Shown here: positions 42,235-51,550 of the stretch, piece after piece
Layout: each line of letters begins with the position of its first letter
How positions within the stretch are numbered: the first letter of the stretch is position 1
Assembly: GCA_951813285.1 (NCBI GenBank)
Contig: OX638355.1
Coordinates: 963,136-1,027,135 of the forward strand
Source of the DNA: Terriglobia bacterium
GTDB taxonomy: Bacteria > Acidobacteriota > Terriglobia > Versatilivoradales > Versatilivoraceae
Length of the DNA stretch: 64,000 nt
Reading direction: 5' to 3'
Notes under the pieces: model-generated
Told to the model about the DNA's origin: nothing
What the model saw: the letters and a program-made list of their open reading frames with translations, nothing else
Databases searched by the model: none
Translations under genes and position numbers: made by a program

Positions 42235-45200
42235 GTGCCGAAGAAACCCCCGGTTGGAGACGATCCGGTCCTCAACCGATCCCTCGGTCGCATTCTTTTG
42301 ATCTCATCTCTGCTGATGGTCCTCTCTCTGCTGTGGGCGTTGTACGATGAGACCTACGGCCTCAGACCCTGGAAGGACTACCAGAAGCGCTTCGTCAGCC
42401 TCTACAGCCGGCACCTGAGGCGGATTCAGCCGACCCAGGCCCGGGCCGAGCAGGCCGTCCGCCAATCTGCGGAGTACCGGACGCTGAGTGATGCGGTCAC
42501 CAAGGCCGAAGAGTCGATTGCCCCTCGAATCTCGCATCTGGACCGCGAGACCAACCAGATCGTCGGCAGGCGGTTGAGCGTCATTACCGAGCCTTTCGCC
42601 ATCACCCGCAGCGAGATCGCGGCCCTTGTCTACCAGATCGAAACCGCCACCAGCCAGAAGGAAAAGGACGCTTTGCAGCGTGAGATCGATGCCATCAAGG
42701 CCCGCGAGGTGACCCTGAGGCTGGCTTCCGCCAACGGTTCCGGGGAAGTAGTGGAGAAGGAGGAACGCTTCAATTTCAACCAGTTGGAGGCGGAATTCAA
42801 CCGCTTGCAGGCCAGGCGGGCCGAGTTGGGGGCGCAGCGGGCGGAACTGGTGAAGGCCTCCAACGAGTTGCGGGGGGAGAGGGAAACTCTGCTCAACGAC
42901 CGCCTCACCGGTTTGACCGCCTCTCAGATCCGGGGGTTGCGGGAAAAGATGCGGAACTTCGAACTGGAGATCCGGCAGATCCATGTGGCCGGTGTTGACC
43001 TGGTGGACCGCTGTGAATCCTGTCACCTGGGCATCAGGGAGCCGCTGGTGCTGACCAAGGCCGACATGGGAGGCGAGGAAGCATTTGTCAGCCACCCCAA
43101 TCCCGCCCTGTTGGCTTTGCACGATCCGGAGCAGTTCGGTTGCTCCACCTGCCATAACGGTAATGGAAGGGCAACCACCAGTGTCCGCAAGGGCCATGGT
43201 CGCCACAAGTACTGGTTATGGCCGCTGTTCTACAGGGAGAATTTCGAGGCGGGTTGCCACCAGTGCCACGCCAAGGATCTGGTGCTCGAGCACGCCGACG
43301 TCCTGAACCGGGGCAAAGAGATCTACTATGTGCAGGGTTGCGTGGGCTGCCATCGTTTCGAGGGCTTCGACACCGAGACCGAGGCGCTGACCGAGGTTCA
43401 GTCCTCCATTCACGCCCTGCAGGCGGATCGCAAGGAGATGGGGAAGGAGATCGAGCAGAGCGTTCTGTCCGGCGATACCGCTCAGGACAACACCGATGCC
43501 CAGCGTTACTATGCCCGGGCGGACGAGCTCAAGCAGCAGATCAGTAACCTGGACCATGAGTTGGAGCGGCTGGAAGTGCGTTCCGCGGACCTGCAGATCG
43601 AGCAGAAAAATATCGGACCCAGCTTGAAGGAAGTTCGCTTCAAGATCCGCAAGGAGTGGATCCCGGTCTGGCTGGAAAATCCTCACGCCTACCGCTCCTC
43701 CACCAAGATGCCGGCCTTTCGCCTGGACGAAGGGCAGCGCCGCGCCATTGCCGCCTTCGTTTGGCAGGCGGGGGTCGAAGGGGAATTGCCCAGCCAATCC
43801 CGAGGCAACGCCGTTCGGGGCAAGGAATTGTTCGAGACCCGGGGCTGCATGGGCTGCCATGCCGTGGGCGAAGGGGATGCGGCTCAAGGGAGCTCGTTCG
43901 CGGCCAACTTGTCGCGCGTGGGGGAAAAGGTGCACTACGACTACCTGGTCCCCTGGATTCACAACCCTCAGGAGCGTCAACCGCTGTCGGTCATGCCCAG
44001 CCTTCGGCTCAGCCTGGAGGAAACCCGGGACATCGCCAGCTACCTCATGACTCTCAGACAGGCAGACGCCTCCTACCCCGAGGCCGACTACCTGGAAGAT
44101 CCTGCGCTCGGGAGCGAAGGATCCATGTGGGTCAAGCACTTCGGCTGCGCCGGTTGCCACGAGATCGCAGGCTTCGAGGAGGAAGGGCGCATCGGAACGG
44201 AGTTGACCCGGGAGGGCAGCAAACCCATCGAGCGGCTGGACTTCGCCTTGCTGACCCACGAGGCCAAGCATGACGGCTGGTACAACCACAAGGGCTTCTT
44301 CGAGCGCAAGCTGAAAGACCCGGCCATCTTCGACCAGGGCAAGATCAAGACCCCCGTGGAAAAGCTCCGGATGCCGAACTTCAAGCTGACCGGCGAGGAG
44401 ATCACGGCCTTGACCAGCTTTCTGCTGGGGAGCGTCGACTCCACCCTGCCGGAACATTTCTTCTACGCTCCCGGCGACCGGGGGCAGGATATTCGGGAAG
44501 GCTGGTGGCTGGTAAAACGGTACAATTGCATGGGCTGCCACCAGGTGCGGCCCGGACAGCAGTCGGACCTTTCCGGGATGGCCCGCTATCAGGACCCGGA
44601 CTGGAAGGAGCAGCTGCCGCCGACACTGGTCGGCGAGGGCGCTCGGGTGGACCCGGATTGGCTGGCGCGTTTTCTCAGAAACCCGGCCATGGATTCCGGG
44701 CGCACCGACCGCAACGGTGTGCGCGGCTATCTCCACGCCCGCATGCCCACCTTCCGTTTTTCCGACAGCCAGATTCAGAAGATCGTTCGCTTCTTCGAAG
44801 CCCTGGCGGCTCAAGATCGGCCCTACATTCCAACTCGACTGGAACCGCTCAGCAACCGGGAACTCGAACTGGCCCGGCAACTCTTCACCTCCAAGGCGGC
44901 GCCCTGCCTGAGGTGTCACGCCACCGGGAACCCGGCTCACGACCGCAACGCCACCGCGCCCAATTTCCTGTTGGCCAAGGAAAGGCTGAAGCCCGGCTGG
45001 ACCGAGCGCTGGATGGTAGCGCCGGAAATGATCGCCCCGGGCACTGCCATGCCTTCCGGACTGTTCCAGAGGGATGGCGACCGCTGGGTCTTTGCCGGAT
45101 CGCTGCCACCTGCCTTCCGGGACTACCCCAAGGACCACGCCGAATTGCTGGTGCGCTACATGTTCCAGCTGACTCCGCAGGAACAGCGCCGACTGATGTC

Positions 45201-45240
45201 CCGAATGCCCGCGGCGGCAACCACGGTAGCCAGTCGGTAG
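42235..45240 (+). CDS. Octaheme membrane-anchored cytochrome c with coiled coils
   Basis: 1001 aa from GTG 42235 after AAGGAGGA. One N-terminal membrane helix (residues ~19-37) precedes long coiled-coil stretches (~75-250 and ~385-470). Eight CxxCH motifs begin at residues 260, 303, 341, 369, 538, 638, 765 and 891; the first four are clustered, the last four are spaced like separate class I domains (GCMGCHAVGEG, GCAGCHEIAGF). By position it would replace cytochrome c1/f of the bc complex and collect electrons from Rieske. No known cytochrome of this exact architecture comes to mind. Confidence 0.88.
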   Translation: MPKKPPVGDDPVLNRSLGRILLISSLLMVLSLLWALYDETYGLRPWKDYQKRFVSLYSRHLRRIQPTQARAEQAVRQSAEYRTLSDAVTKAEESIAPRISHLDRETNQIVGRRLSVITEPFAITRSEIAALVYQIETATSQKEKDALQREIDAIKAREVTLRLASANGSGEVVEKEERFNFNQLEAEFNRLQARRAELGAQRAELVKASNELRGERETLLNDRLTGLTASQIRGLREKMRNFELEIRQIHVAGVDLVDRCESCHLGIREPLVLTKADMGGEEAFVSHPNPALLALHDPEQFGCSTCHNGNGRATTSVRKGHGRHKYWLWPLFYRENFEAGCHQCHAKDLVLEHADVLNRGKEIYYVQGCVGCHRFEGFDTETEALTEVQSSIHALQADRKEMGKEIEQSVLSGDTAQDNTDAQRYYARADELKQQISNLDHELERLEVRSADLQIEQKNIGPSLKEVRFKIRKEWIPVWLENPHAYRSSTKMPAFRLDEGQRRAIAAFVWQAGVEGELPSQSRGNAVRGKELFETRGCMGCHAVGEGDAAQGSSFAANLSRVGEKVHYDYLVPWIHNPQERQPLSVMPSLRLSLEETRDIASYLMTLRQADASYPEADYLEDPALGSEGSMWVKHFGCAGCHEIAGFEEEGRIGTELTREGSKPIERLDFALLTHEAKHDGWYNHKGFFERKLKDPAIFDQGKIKTPVEKLRMPNFKLTGEEITALTSFLLGSVDSTLPEHFFYAPGDRGQDIREGWWLVKRYNCMGCHQVRPGQQSDLSGMARYQDPDWKEQLPPTLVGEGARVDPDWLARFLRNPAMDSGRTDRNGVRGYLHARMPTFRFSDSQIQKIVRFFEALAAQDRPYIPTRLEPLSNRELELARQLFTSKAAPCLRCHATGNPAHDRNATAPNFLLAKERLKPGWTERWMVAPEMIAPGTAMPSGLFQRDGDRWVFAGSLPPAFRDYPKDHAELLVRYMFQLTPQEQRRLMSRMPAAATTVASR

Positions 45241-45273
45241 CAGTGTCTTGGGCAGCCGGCGATCGTTGGGACT

Positions 45274-45291
45274 GCCCTCGAATTTGAGGGC
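45274..45291 (+). other. Short hairpin after the octaheme cytochrome gene
   Basis: GCCCTC-GAATTT-GAGGGC is a perfect 6-bp stem with a 6-nt loop, 34 nt after the stop codon. It lacks a following T-run, so it is more likely an mRNA-stabilising or partial termination hairpin than a strong terminator. Confidence 0.35.
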
Positions 45292-45387
45292 TGGAAGTGT
45301 TACATTAATCATCGGGTGGAGGGGAAGCCGGTCCCCCGGTTCTGCTTCGCCCCGAAGCTGTTTGTCATCACGTGAGAGAGGTCTTTT

Positions 45388-46191
45388 ATGATGCGGTTGA
45401 CGAATTACCTGTGCTTGCCTGTCGCGCTGCTGGCGGCTCTGTTTGCAGGGGCTTGCGGCAGCGTCGACATTGACGAAGAGGGCATGGATGAGGTCGATGG
45501 GACCGAAGCTCCGACAGTGGTCACCAGGGTGGATCCCGCCACCGCGGCGACGGTCACCGGCAAGGTCTACTTCGAAGGCGACCTGCCCAGGGCCAGGAGG
45601 CTGGCCATGGATGCGGAACCGGCGTGTGCCGGCCTGCACACGGGGCCTGTCTATTCCGAAGTGGTGGTTCCCAACGACAACAAGACGCTGCAGCACGTCT
45701 TCGTATACGTCAAGGAAGGCTTGGAGGGCATGATGTTCGAGACGCCCGCCGCACCTGCCGTGCTGGATCAGAAGGGCTGTATCTACCTGCCCCACATGCT
45801 GGGCGTCCAGGTCAATCAGCCGGTCAGAATCCTGAACAGCGATCCCACCACTCATAACGTCCATCCGACCCCCAGGAACAATCGCGAGTGGAACGAATCC
45901 ATGGCTCCCGGGATCCCGCCCAAGATGAAGAAGTTTCCTCGCGAAGAGGTCATGATCCCGGTCAAGTGCAATGTCCACCCCTGGATGAAGAGCTATATCG
46001 GCGTTCTGTCGCACCCGTTCTTCTCGGTAACCGGTGGGGACGGCTCCTTCGAAATCACCGGGTTGCCTCCCGGCGAGTACACGCTCGAGATCTGGCACGA
46101 GTACCTGAAAGAGGGCGTTACCACCCAGAAGGTCACCCTGGCTGCCAGCGAGTCCAAATCGGTGGAATTCACCCTGAAGCAGGCTTCCTGA
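45388..46191 (+). CDS. Cupredoxin-like lipoprotein, candidate electron carrier
   Basis: 267 aa. The N-terminal signal ends LFAGACGS, a probable lipobox. An acidic linker leads to a beta-rich domain with VTGKVYFEGDLPRARR, then the probable type-1 copper ligands: His in TTHNVHPTP and Cys, His, Met in VKCNVHPWM. The C-terminal part (GGDGSFEITGLPPGEYTLEIWHEY) is a carboxypeptidase-regulatory-like segment. Lying between the bc-complex and oxidase genes, it could shuttle electrons from the octaheme cytochrome to CuA (inference). GAGAGAGG precedes the tandem ATG codons. Confidence 0.8.
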   Translation: MMRLTNYLCLPVALLAALFAGACGSVDIDEEGMDEVDGTEAPTVVTRVDPATAATVTGKVYFEGDLPRARRLAMDAEPACAGLHTGPVYSEVVVPNDNKTLQHVFVYVKEGLEGMMFETPAAPAVLDQKGCIYLPHMLGVQVNQPVRILNSDPTTHNVHPTPRNNREWNESMAPGIPPKMKKFPREEVMIPVKCNVHPWMKSYIGVLSHPFFSVTGGDGSFEITGLPPGEYTLEIWHEYLKEGVTTQKVTLAASESKSVEFTLKQAS

Positions 46192-46273
46192 GACCGACGA
46201 TTCCCAAGGGATCCGCTTCTCGAAGAGGGCTTCGGTGTGGAATCCGTCATTCCCCGGGCCCGCTGAATTCTTC

Positions 46274-47200
46274 ATGAACCACTCATTGCCGACAAGCATC
46301 GGTAGTGCCGGAAGTTACCACTACTTTGCAGTGCTCACGGCCTGCTTCACCTTTCTGCTGATCGTTGCCGGGGCCCTGGTCACTGGGAACGAGGCGGGCC
46401 TGTCCGTCCCGGATTGGCCGTTGTCCTACGGGTCGCTGAATCCGCCCTGGGAAGGGAACATCCGCTATGAGCACGGGCACCGAATGGTGGCGGCCTTTGT
46501 GGGATTGCTGACCATTGCGCTGGCCGTCTGGGTGTGGAAGAAGGAGACCCGCGGGCCCGTGCGCAAGCTGGGATGGATCGCTCTGGGGGTGGTGGTAGCC
46601 CAGGGCATCCTGGGAGGCGTCACTGTCCTGTGGTATCTGCCGGCCCCGATATCGGTCCTGCACGCCTGCCTGGCCCAGGCATTCTTTTGCCTGGTGGTCA
46701 GCTTGGCCTGGCTGTCCTCTCCAGCCTGGGAGCGGCGGGTTCGGGACCGAAGCCCTGGCCTTCCGCTCAACCGGCTGGCCATGGCCACCGCAGGAGCCAT
46801 CTACCTCCAGCTTCTGTTGGGCGCCATTTTTCGCCACACTCAATCCGGGATCCTCCCTCACCTGTTGGGGGCTCTCCTGGTCACGCTGTTGGCCGGCTGG
46901 CTGATCGCTCGCATGTTCCTGTCTCCACAAGCATCCTCGGGGCTGACCGGCGCCGCAACCTTGCTGGGCGTCCTGCTCGCGCTTCAACTCCTGCTGGGCC
47001 TGGCTTCCTGGCTGTTGCGGCTGGCCGCCGCCGATGCGGTGCAACCGGAGTTTCCGGTTGTGGCCGTCACCACCGCGCATGTCGCCGTGGGCGCCCTGCT
47101 TCTCGCCAACGGTGTGATCCTGGCCTTGCAGTCCTGGGGGGTCCAGGCTGGAGAAAGACGGGCCGAATCAGGTCTCCCGGCAACCCCGGTGAATCCATGA
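46274..47200 (+). CDS. ctaA: Heme A synthase (COX15/CtaA)
   Basis: 308 aa from ATG 46274 (MNHSLPTSIG); an upstream GTG at 46235 is less likely. Eight hydrophobic helices; the conserved GLSVPDWPLSYG, YEHGHRMVA, the His in VLHACLAQAFF, RHTQSGILPHLLGA and VTTAHVAVGALLLA supply heme-binding histidines. It oxidises heme O to heme A for the oxidase downstream. Its stop overlaps the ctaB start (ATGA). Confidence 0.94.
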   Translation: MNHSLPTSIGSAGSYHYFAVLTACFTFLLIVAGALVTGNEAGLSVPDWPLSYGSLNPPWEGNIRYEHGHRMVAAFVGLLTIALAVWVWKKETRGPVRKLGWIALGVVVAQGILGGVTVLWYLPAPISVLHACLAQAFFCLVVSLAWLSSPAWERRVRDRSPGLPLNRLAMATAGAIYLQLLLGAIFRHTQSGILPHLLGALLVTLLAGWLIARMFLSPQASSGLTGAATLLGVLLALQLLLGLASWLLRLAAADAVQPEFPVVAVTTAHVAVGALLLANGVILALQSWGVQAGERRAESGLPATPVNP

Positions 47201-48183
47201 ACAGCGCCGAAAAAATCCTTAAGGTCGGGGGGATGGCGGTTGCAGAGGCACCGGCGCTGCCGGTTCTGCTCGGCGGCGACCGCTGCAAGGCCAAGCCGGC
47301 CGGCCGGGGGAGCGTCCTGTCCGCCTGCGGAGCTCGGGCGTCGGCTTACCTGGAGCTGACCAAGCCGGAAGTGACCTTCCTGGTCCTGGTAGCGGCCGGC
47401 CTGGGATTTGCCATGGCGTCTGCCCGACTGGACATGTCGGGCCTGATGCAGGTGCTGCTGGGGACCGGTCTGCTGGGCGCCGGGACGGCTGCCCTCAACC
47501 ACTGCCTGGAATGGGCTGACGACGCCAAGATGCGGAGGACAGTCCGCCGGCCGATCCCATCGGGGCGTGTGGCGTTATGGGAAGGCTACGGCCTGGGAGT
47601 GGGTTCGGCCTTGGCCGGAACTGCCTACTTGGCCTTGTGGGTGAGTCCGCTGGCAGGCCTGATCGGCTTGACGGCCTGTCTGGCCTACCTGGCCGGTTAT
47701 ACGCCGTTGAAGCGAAAGACGGCTTGGTGTACCTTTGTAGGAGCGTTCCCGGGAGCGGCACCCGTGCTGATGGGATGGACGGCGGCCGCCTCTCTCTCGG
47801 CGGAAGCCTGGGTGCTGTTCGCCATCCTGTTCCTGTGGCAGTTCCCCCACTTTATCGCCATTGCCTGGATGTATCGGGAAGACTACGCCAGGGCGGGGCT
47901 GTTGATGCTTCCGCGGGGCGATGCCGGGGGGAGGCGGGCTTTCCGCCAGATCATGGGCTATTCACTGGCCCTGCTTCCCGCCAGTCTGGCTCCGTACTGG
48001 CTGGGGATGGCCGGCTCGATCTATCTGACGGCCGCGCTTTGCCTGGGAGCCGGATTCCTCTATTACGCCTGGCGGGCCTACGCCCAGCGAACCAAGCAGC
48101 AGGCCAGACTGTTGCTCCACGTTACCGTCATCTACCTTCCGTTGCTCTACCTGATGATGGTGCTCGACAAGGTGGGAGCTTGA
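47197..48183 (+). CDS. ctaB: Protoheme IX farnesyltransferase (heme O synthase)
   Basis: 328 aa from ATG 47197, which overlaps the ctaA stop. UbiA-family membrane enzyme: ELTKPEVTFLVLVAAGLGF, the first Asp-rich motif LNHCLEWADDAKMRRTVRRP, YTPLKRKT and LWQFPHFIAIAWMYREDYARAG. It farnesylates heme B to heme O, the substrate of CtaA. An N-terminal ~50-residue extension before the first helix is longer than usual. Confidence 0.95.
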   Translation: MNSAEKILKVGGMAVAEAPALPVLLGGDRCKAKPAGRGSVLSACGARASAYLELTKPEVTFLVLVAAGLGFAMASARLDMSGLMQVLLGTGLLGAGTAALNHCLEWADDAKMRRTVRRPIPSGRVALWEGYGLGVGSALAGTAYLALWVSPLAGLIGLTACLAYLAGYTPLKRKTAWCTFVGAFPGAAPVLMGWTAAASLSAEAWVLFAILFLWQFPHFIAIAWMYREDYARAGLLMLPRGDAGGRRAFRQIMGYSLALLPASLAPYWLGMAGSIYLTAALCLGAGFLYYAWRAYAQRTKQQARLLLHVTVIYLPLLYLMMVLDKVGA

Positions 48184-48232
48184 AATCCTGCTCAGCCCGG
48201 GCTGAGAGGATATCTACCAAGGAGATTCATTT

Positions 48233-49024
48233 ATGGCGCTTGCATTGGCAATTTTGATCTGGGCGATTGTGCTGGCGTCCGTTGTCTTGTTCACGGGGGA
48301 ATTTGGCTGGTTTCCGCCGCAAATCTCGGCTCACGGCGATGCCATGGACGCCCAGTTCAACAATACCCTGGTTGTGGTGGCCATCGGGTTCATTCTGGCC
48401 CAGGTGGCTCTCGGCTACTACGTGTGGCGATACCGCGACCGGGCCGGCGGGCGGGTCGTCTATACCCATGGCAACGCCAAGTTCGAGGTGGCGACCGTCC
48501 TGATCACCGCGGTCACCTTCGTGACTCTGGCCATCATCGGTCAGCGCGTCTGGATCGATCTTCATCTGGAGGATATGCCCGAGGATGCCGTCCAGGTCGA
48601 AGTCACGGCTCAGCAGTTCGCCTGGAACTTCCGTTATCCCGGTCCCGACGGCCAGTTCGGAAGAACCGTCCCCCGCCTGATCAACGACCAGTTGAACCCG
48701 GTGGGACTTGACTCCGGCGATCCTGCCTCCAAGGACGACGTCGTCACCCTCAACCGCATGGCAATTCCGGTGAACCGCGATATTCGGCTCACCCTGCGTT
48801 CCAAGGACGTCACCCACAGCTTCTTTGTGCCGGCCATGCGCTTCAAGCAGGACACGACTCCGGGGCTGGCCGTGCCGGGGCATTTCAAGGCGCTGAAGAC
48901 GGGAGAATATGAAATCGCCTGCGCAGAATTGTGCGGGTTGCAGCACTACAAGATGAAAGGGTTCCTGATGGTCATGTCGGACCAGGAATTTGAAGCCTGG
49001 CTGAAGGAGCGCGCCGAATTCTGA
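48233..49024 (+). CDS. coxB: Cytochrome c oxidase subunit II
   Basis: 263 aa with AAGGAG upstream. Three hydrophobic segments near the N-terminus rather than the usual two, then the CuA domain: VTAQQFAWNFRYPGPDG, DVTHSFFVPAMRFKQD and CAELCGLQHYKM, giving the Cys2His2Met site. There is no fused cytochrome c at the C-terminus, so it must accept electrons from a separate carrier. Followed by subunit I after 45 nt. Confidence 0.95.
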   Translation: MALALAILIWAIVLASVVLFTGEFGWFPPQISAHGDAMDAQFNNTLVVVAIGFILAQVALGYYVWRYRDRAGGRVVYTHGNAKFEVATVLITAVTFVTLAIIGQRVWIDLHLEDMPEDAVQVEVTAQQFAWNFRYPGPDGQFGRTVPRLINDQLNPVGLDSGDPASKDDVVTLNRMAIPVNRDIRLTLRSKDVTHSFFVPAMRFKQDTTPGLAVPGHFKALKTGEYEIACAELCGLQHYKMKGFLMVMSDQEFEAWLKERAEF

Positions 49025-49069
49025 TCCGAACCAACGGCCCCCGGTCCCAGCCAACAAGGGAGATTGTTC

Positions 49070-50839
49070 ATGTCTGATTCAGCCCACCCTGTCGTCCATC
49101 CGGCGCCGACGACATTTATTCGCAAATGGGTATTCAGCACAGACCATAAGATCATCGGGATCCAGTATTACTTCCTGGCGTTGATCGCGGTCTTCACCGG
49201 TCTGGCGCTTTCCGTGCTGATGCGGCTGCGGTTGGCCTGGCCGGCCGAGTCCTGGCCCTGGCTGGAGAAAATATTTCCGCTGGGGTTCGAGGGCGGGGTG
49301 ATGTCACCCGAGTTCTACCTGGCCATGCTGACCATGCACGGCACCATCATGGTCTTCTTCGTCTTGACCACGGCTCCACAGGGCGGATTCGGGAATTACT
49401 TCCTGCCAATCCAGATCGGGGCCCACGACATGGCCTTTCCGGTGCTGAACATGCTGTCCTTCTGGGTCACCTTCCTGAGCATGGGAGTGATGTTTGCGGC
49501 CTTCTTCGTGGCCGGAGGGGCGCCGATATCCGGCTGGACGGCCTACGCCCCGCTCAGCGCACTGGGTGAGGTGGCCGGACCCGGGCTGGGGTCGGGTCAG
49601 GACCTGTGGATTATCAGTATCGCCCTCTTCTGTGTCGCCTCCCTGCTGGGCGCGCTCAACTTCATCACCACGGTTCTCAATATGCGGGCCAAGGGAATGT
49701 CGCTGATGAAGATGCCGCTGACCGTCTGGACCTGGTTCACCACGGCTATCCTGGCCCTGCTTTCCTTCCCGGTGCTGCTGGCGGCCGGAATCCTGCTGTT
49801 GCTCGACCGGATCGGCGGAACCAGCTTCTTCATCCCGGCCGGCCTGGTGGTGAGTGACACCGTTATCGAGAGCTCGGGAGGCTCTCCCATTTTGTGGCAG
49901 CACCTCTTCTGGTTCTTCGGGCACCCCGAGGTTTACATTGCCATCCTTCCGGGTATGGGCGTGACCTCCCAGTTGTTGGCGACCTTCGCCCGGAAGCCGG
50001 TTTTCGGATACCACGCCATGGTGGTGGCCATCTTCGCCATTGGAATGCTGGGCTTCTTCGTCTGGGGACATCACATGTTCGTGAGCGGCCTGAGTCCCTT
50101 TTCGGCGCTGGTGTTCTCCATCCTGACCCTGGCCATCGGCGTGCCGTCGGCGATCAAGACCTTCAACTGGCTGGGAACCTTGTGGGGAGGGAAGATCCGC
50201 TTGACCACCGCCATGCTCTTTGCCATCGGCTTCGTATCCCTGTTCGTCTCCGGGGGCATCACGGGCCTTTTCCTGGGGCAGACATCGGTGGATGTGCAAC
50301 TTCACGATACCTACTTCCCGGTAGCCCACTTCCACATGATCATGGGTGTGGCGGCTATCTTCGGTATTTTGGGGGCCACCTACTACTGGTTCCCCAAAAT
50401 GTTCGGGCGCATGCTTCACGAAGGGTTGGGCAAGCTGCACTTCTGGTTGACCTTCGCCGGTGTGAACGCCATCTTCATCCCCATGCATTTGATGGGAATC
50501 ATGGGGCAACTGCGGCGCTACGCGGAGTCGACCGAGTTCAAGTTCATGGAACCGCTCCAACCCTATCAGGAATTTGTCACCATCGCGGTTTTCGTGACGG
50601 CGGCCGCCCAGCTCCTGTTCCTGGTGAATTTTTTCTGGGGGATGTTCAAGGGCAAGAAGGCCACTGAAAACCCCTGGGAGGCCACCACGCTGGAATGGAT
50701 TACCGCTTCTCCGCCACCTCATGACAACTTTGGGGGGAGAGAGCTGGTGGTTCACCACGGGGCCTATGAATATGGGGTTCCGGGGGCGCCGCGGGACTAC
50801 GTGATGCAGACCGATCCACCGCTTGAGAGTGGAAAGTAG
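49070..50839 (+). CDS. coxA: Cytochrome c oxidase subunit I (A-type heme-copper oxidase)
   Basis: 589 aa from ATG 49070 after AAGGGAGA. Twelve or so hydrophobic helices. Metal sites: MHGTIMVFFVL (heme a ligand), GHPEVYIAILPG (CuB His, the helix VI Glu and the cross-linked Tyr), WGHHMFVSG (two CuB His), and HDTYFPVAHFHMIMG (heme ligands). The Glu in HPEVY points to a type A1 proton pathway. This is the oxygen-reducing subunit of the complex. Confidence 0.97.
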   Translation: MSDSAHPVVHPAPTTFIRKWVFSTDHKIIGIQYYFLALIAVFTGLALSVLMRLRLAWPAESWPWLEKIFPLGFEGGVMSPEFYLAMLTMHGTIMVFFVLTTAPQGGFGNYFLPIQIGAHDMAFPVLNMLSFWVTFLSMGVMFAAFFVAGGAPISGWTAYAPLSALGEVAGPGLGSGQDLWIISIALFCVASLLGALNFITTVLNMRAKGMSLMKMPLTVWTWFTTAILALLSFPVLLAAGILLLLDRIGGTSFFIPAGLVVSDTVIESSGGSPILWQHLFWFFGHPEVYIAILPGMGVTSQLLATFARKPVFGYHAMVVAIFAIGMLGFFVWGHHMFVSGLSPFSALVFSILTLAIGVPSAIKTFNWLGTLWGGKIRLTTAMLFAIGFVSLFVSGGITGLFLGQTSVDVQLHDTYFPVAHFHMIMGVAAIFGILGATYYWFPKMFGRMLHEGLGKLHFWLTFAGVNAIFIPMHLMGIMGQLRRYAESTEFKFMEPLQPYQEFVTIAVFVTAAAQLLFLVNFFWGMFKGKKATENPWEATTLEWITASPPPHDNFGGRELVVHHGAYEYGVPGAPRDYVMQTDPPLESGK

Positions 50840-50872
50840 GGCGACCGTCGGGTCGCTTGCGGAGGTCCCGCC

Positions 50873-51544
50873 ATGCCTGTGGCCATTGCACCCCCTGAAG
50901 TCAAGCCGCCAACCGACAAGGGAGACCTGGTCCCGGAATCGGGCGGACCGGGAGGCGGCTCGGGATCGGACCGGAGATCGGATCGATGGGGGGACGGTGG
51001 CGGCAGGCGGCTCCGCCCCGACAGCTATCAGTTGGGGATGTGGCTGGCTCTGGCCTCCATTTCCATGATGTTTATCGGTTTCAGCAGCGCCTATATCCTG
51101 GGACAGGGGACAAACAGCCAGTGGCGAGCCATGGCGGCTCCGCCCTTTGTCTGGATCAATACGGTGATTCTGCTGGCGAGCAGCCTCAGCCTGGAGTTGG
51201 CTCGGAGAGCCGCGGTTGCCTCCGAGTTGAAGCGATGGATGACCGTGACCTGTTTGCTGGGAGCGGCCTTTCTGGTTGGCCAGCTCTGGATCTGGAGGCT
51301 GTTGGCCGATCAGGGCATCTACCTGAGCGGGAATCCCCATAGCTCTTTCTTCTACCTGTTGACGGGAGTCCATGGCGTGCATCTGCTGGGGGGCGTGGCG
51401 GGGCTGGCCTACCTGACGGCCAGGGCCTGGAGCTCGGCGGCCAGGATCCCGGCAAGAGCCTCGTTGAACGTCACGGCGCTCTACTGGCATTTCATGGACG
51501 GGCTCTGGATTTATCTATTGGTCTTGTTGTTTTTCTGGAGGTAA
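50873..51544 (+). CDS. Cytochrome c oxidase subunit III, first paralogue
   Basis: 223 aa, COX3 family. A ~45-residue Gly/Pro/Asp-rich cytoplasmic tail precedes five hydrophobic helices. SYQLGMWLALASISMMFIGF, FFYLLTGVHGVHLLGGVAGL and ALYWHFMDGLWIYLLVLLFFWR are COX3 landmarks. It ends six nt before a second COX3 gene. Subunit III stabilises subunit I and its proton uptake. Two adjacent divergent copies suggest that both enter the complex or have specialised roles. Confidence 0.9.
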   Translation: MPVAIAPPEVKPPTDKGDLVPESGGPGGGSGSDRRSDRWGDGGGRRLRPDSYQLGMWLALASISMMFIGFSSAYILGQGTNSQWRAMAAPPFVWINTVILLASSLSLELARRAAVASELKRWMTVTCLLGAAFLVGQLWIWRLLADQGIYLSGNPHSSFFYLLTGVHGVHLLGGVAGLAYLTARAWSSAARIPARASLNVTALYWHFMDGLWIYLLVLLFFWR

Positions 51545-51550
51545 GCGCGG

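Noticed and set aside
43216-46299. Very long open frame on the minus strand opposite the octaheme cytochrome and cupredoxin genes
   Set aside because: It is antisense to genes with clear motifs; its translation is low-complexity and lacks any family signature. High GC codon bias opens such frames.
46534-47196. Upstream extension of the ctaB frame
   Set aside because: It lies within ctaA in another frame; the ATG at 47197 overlapping the ctaA stop gives a normal CtaB.
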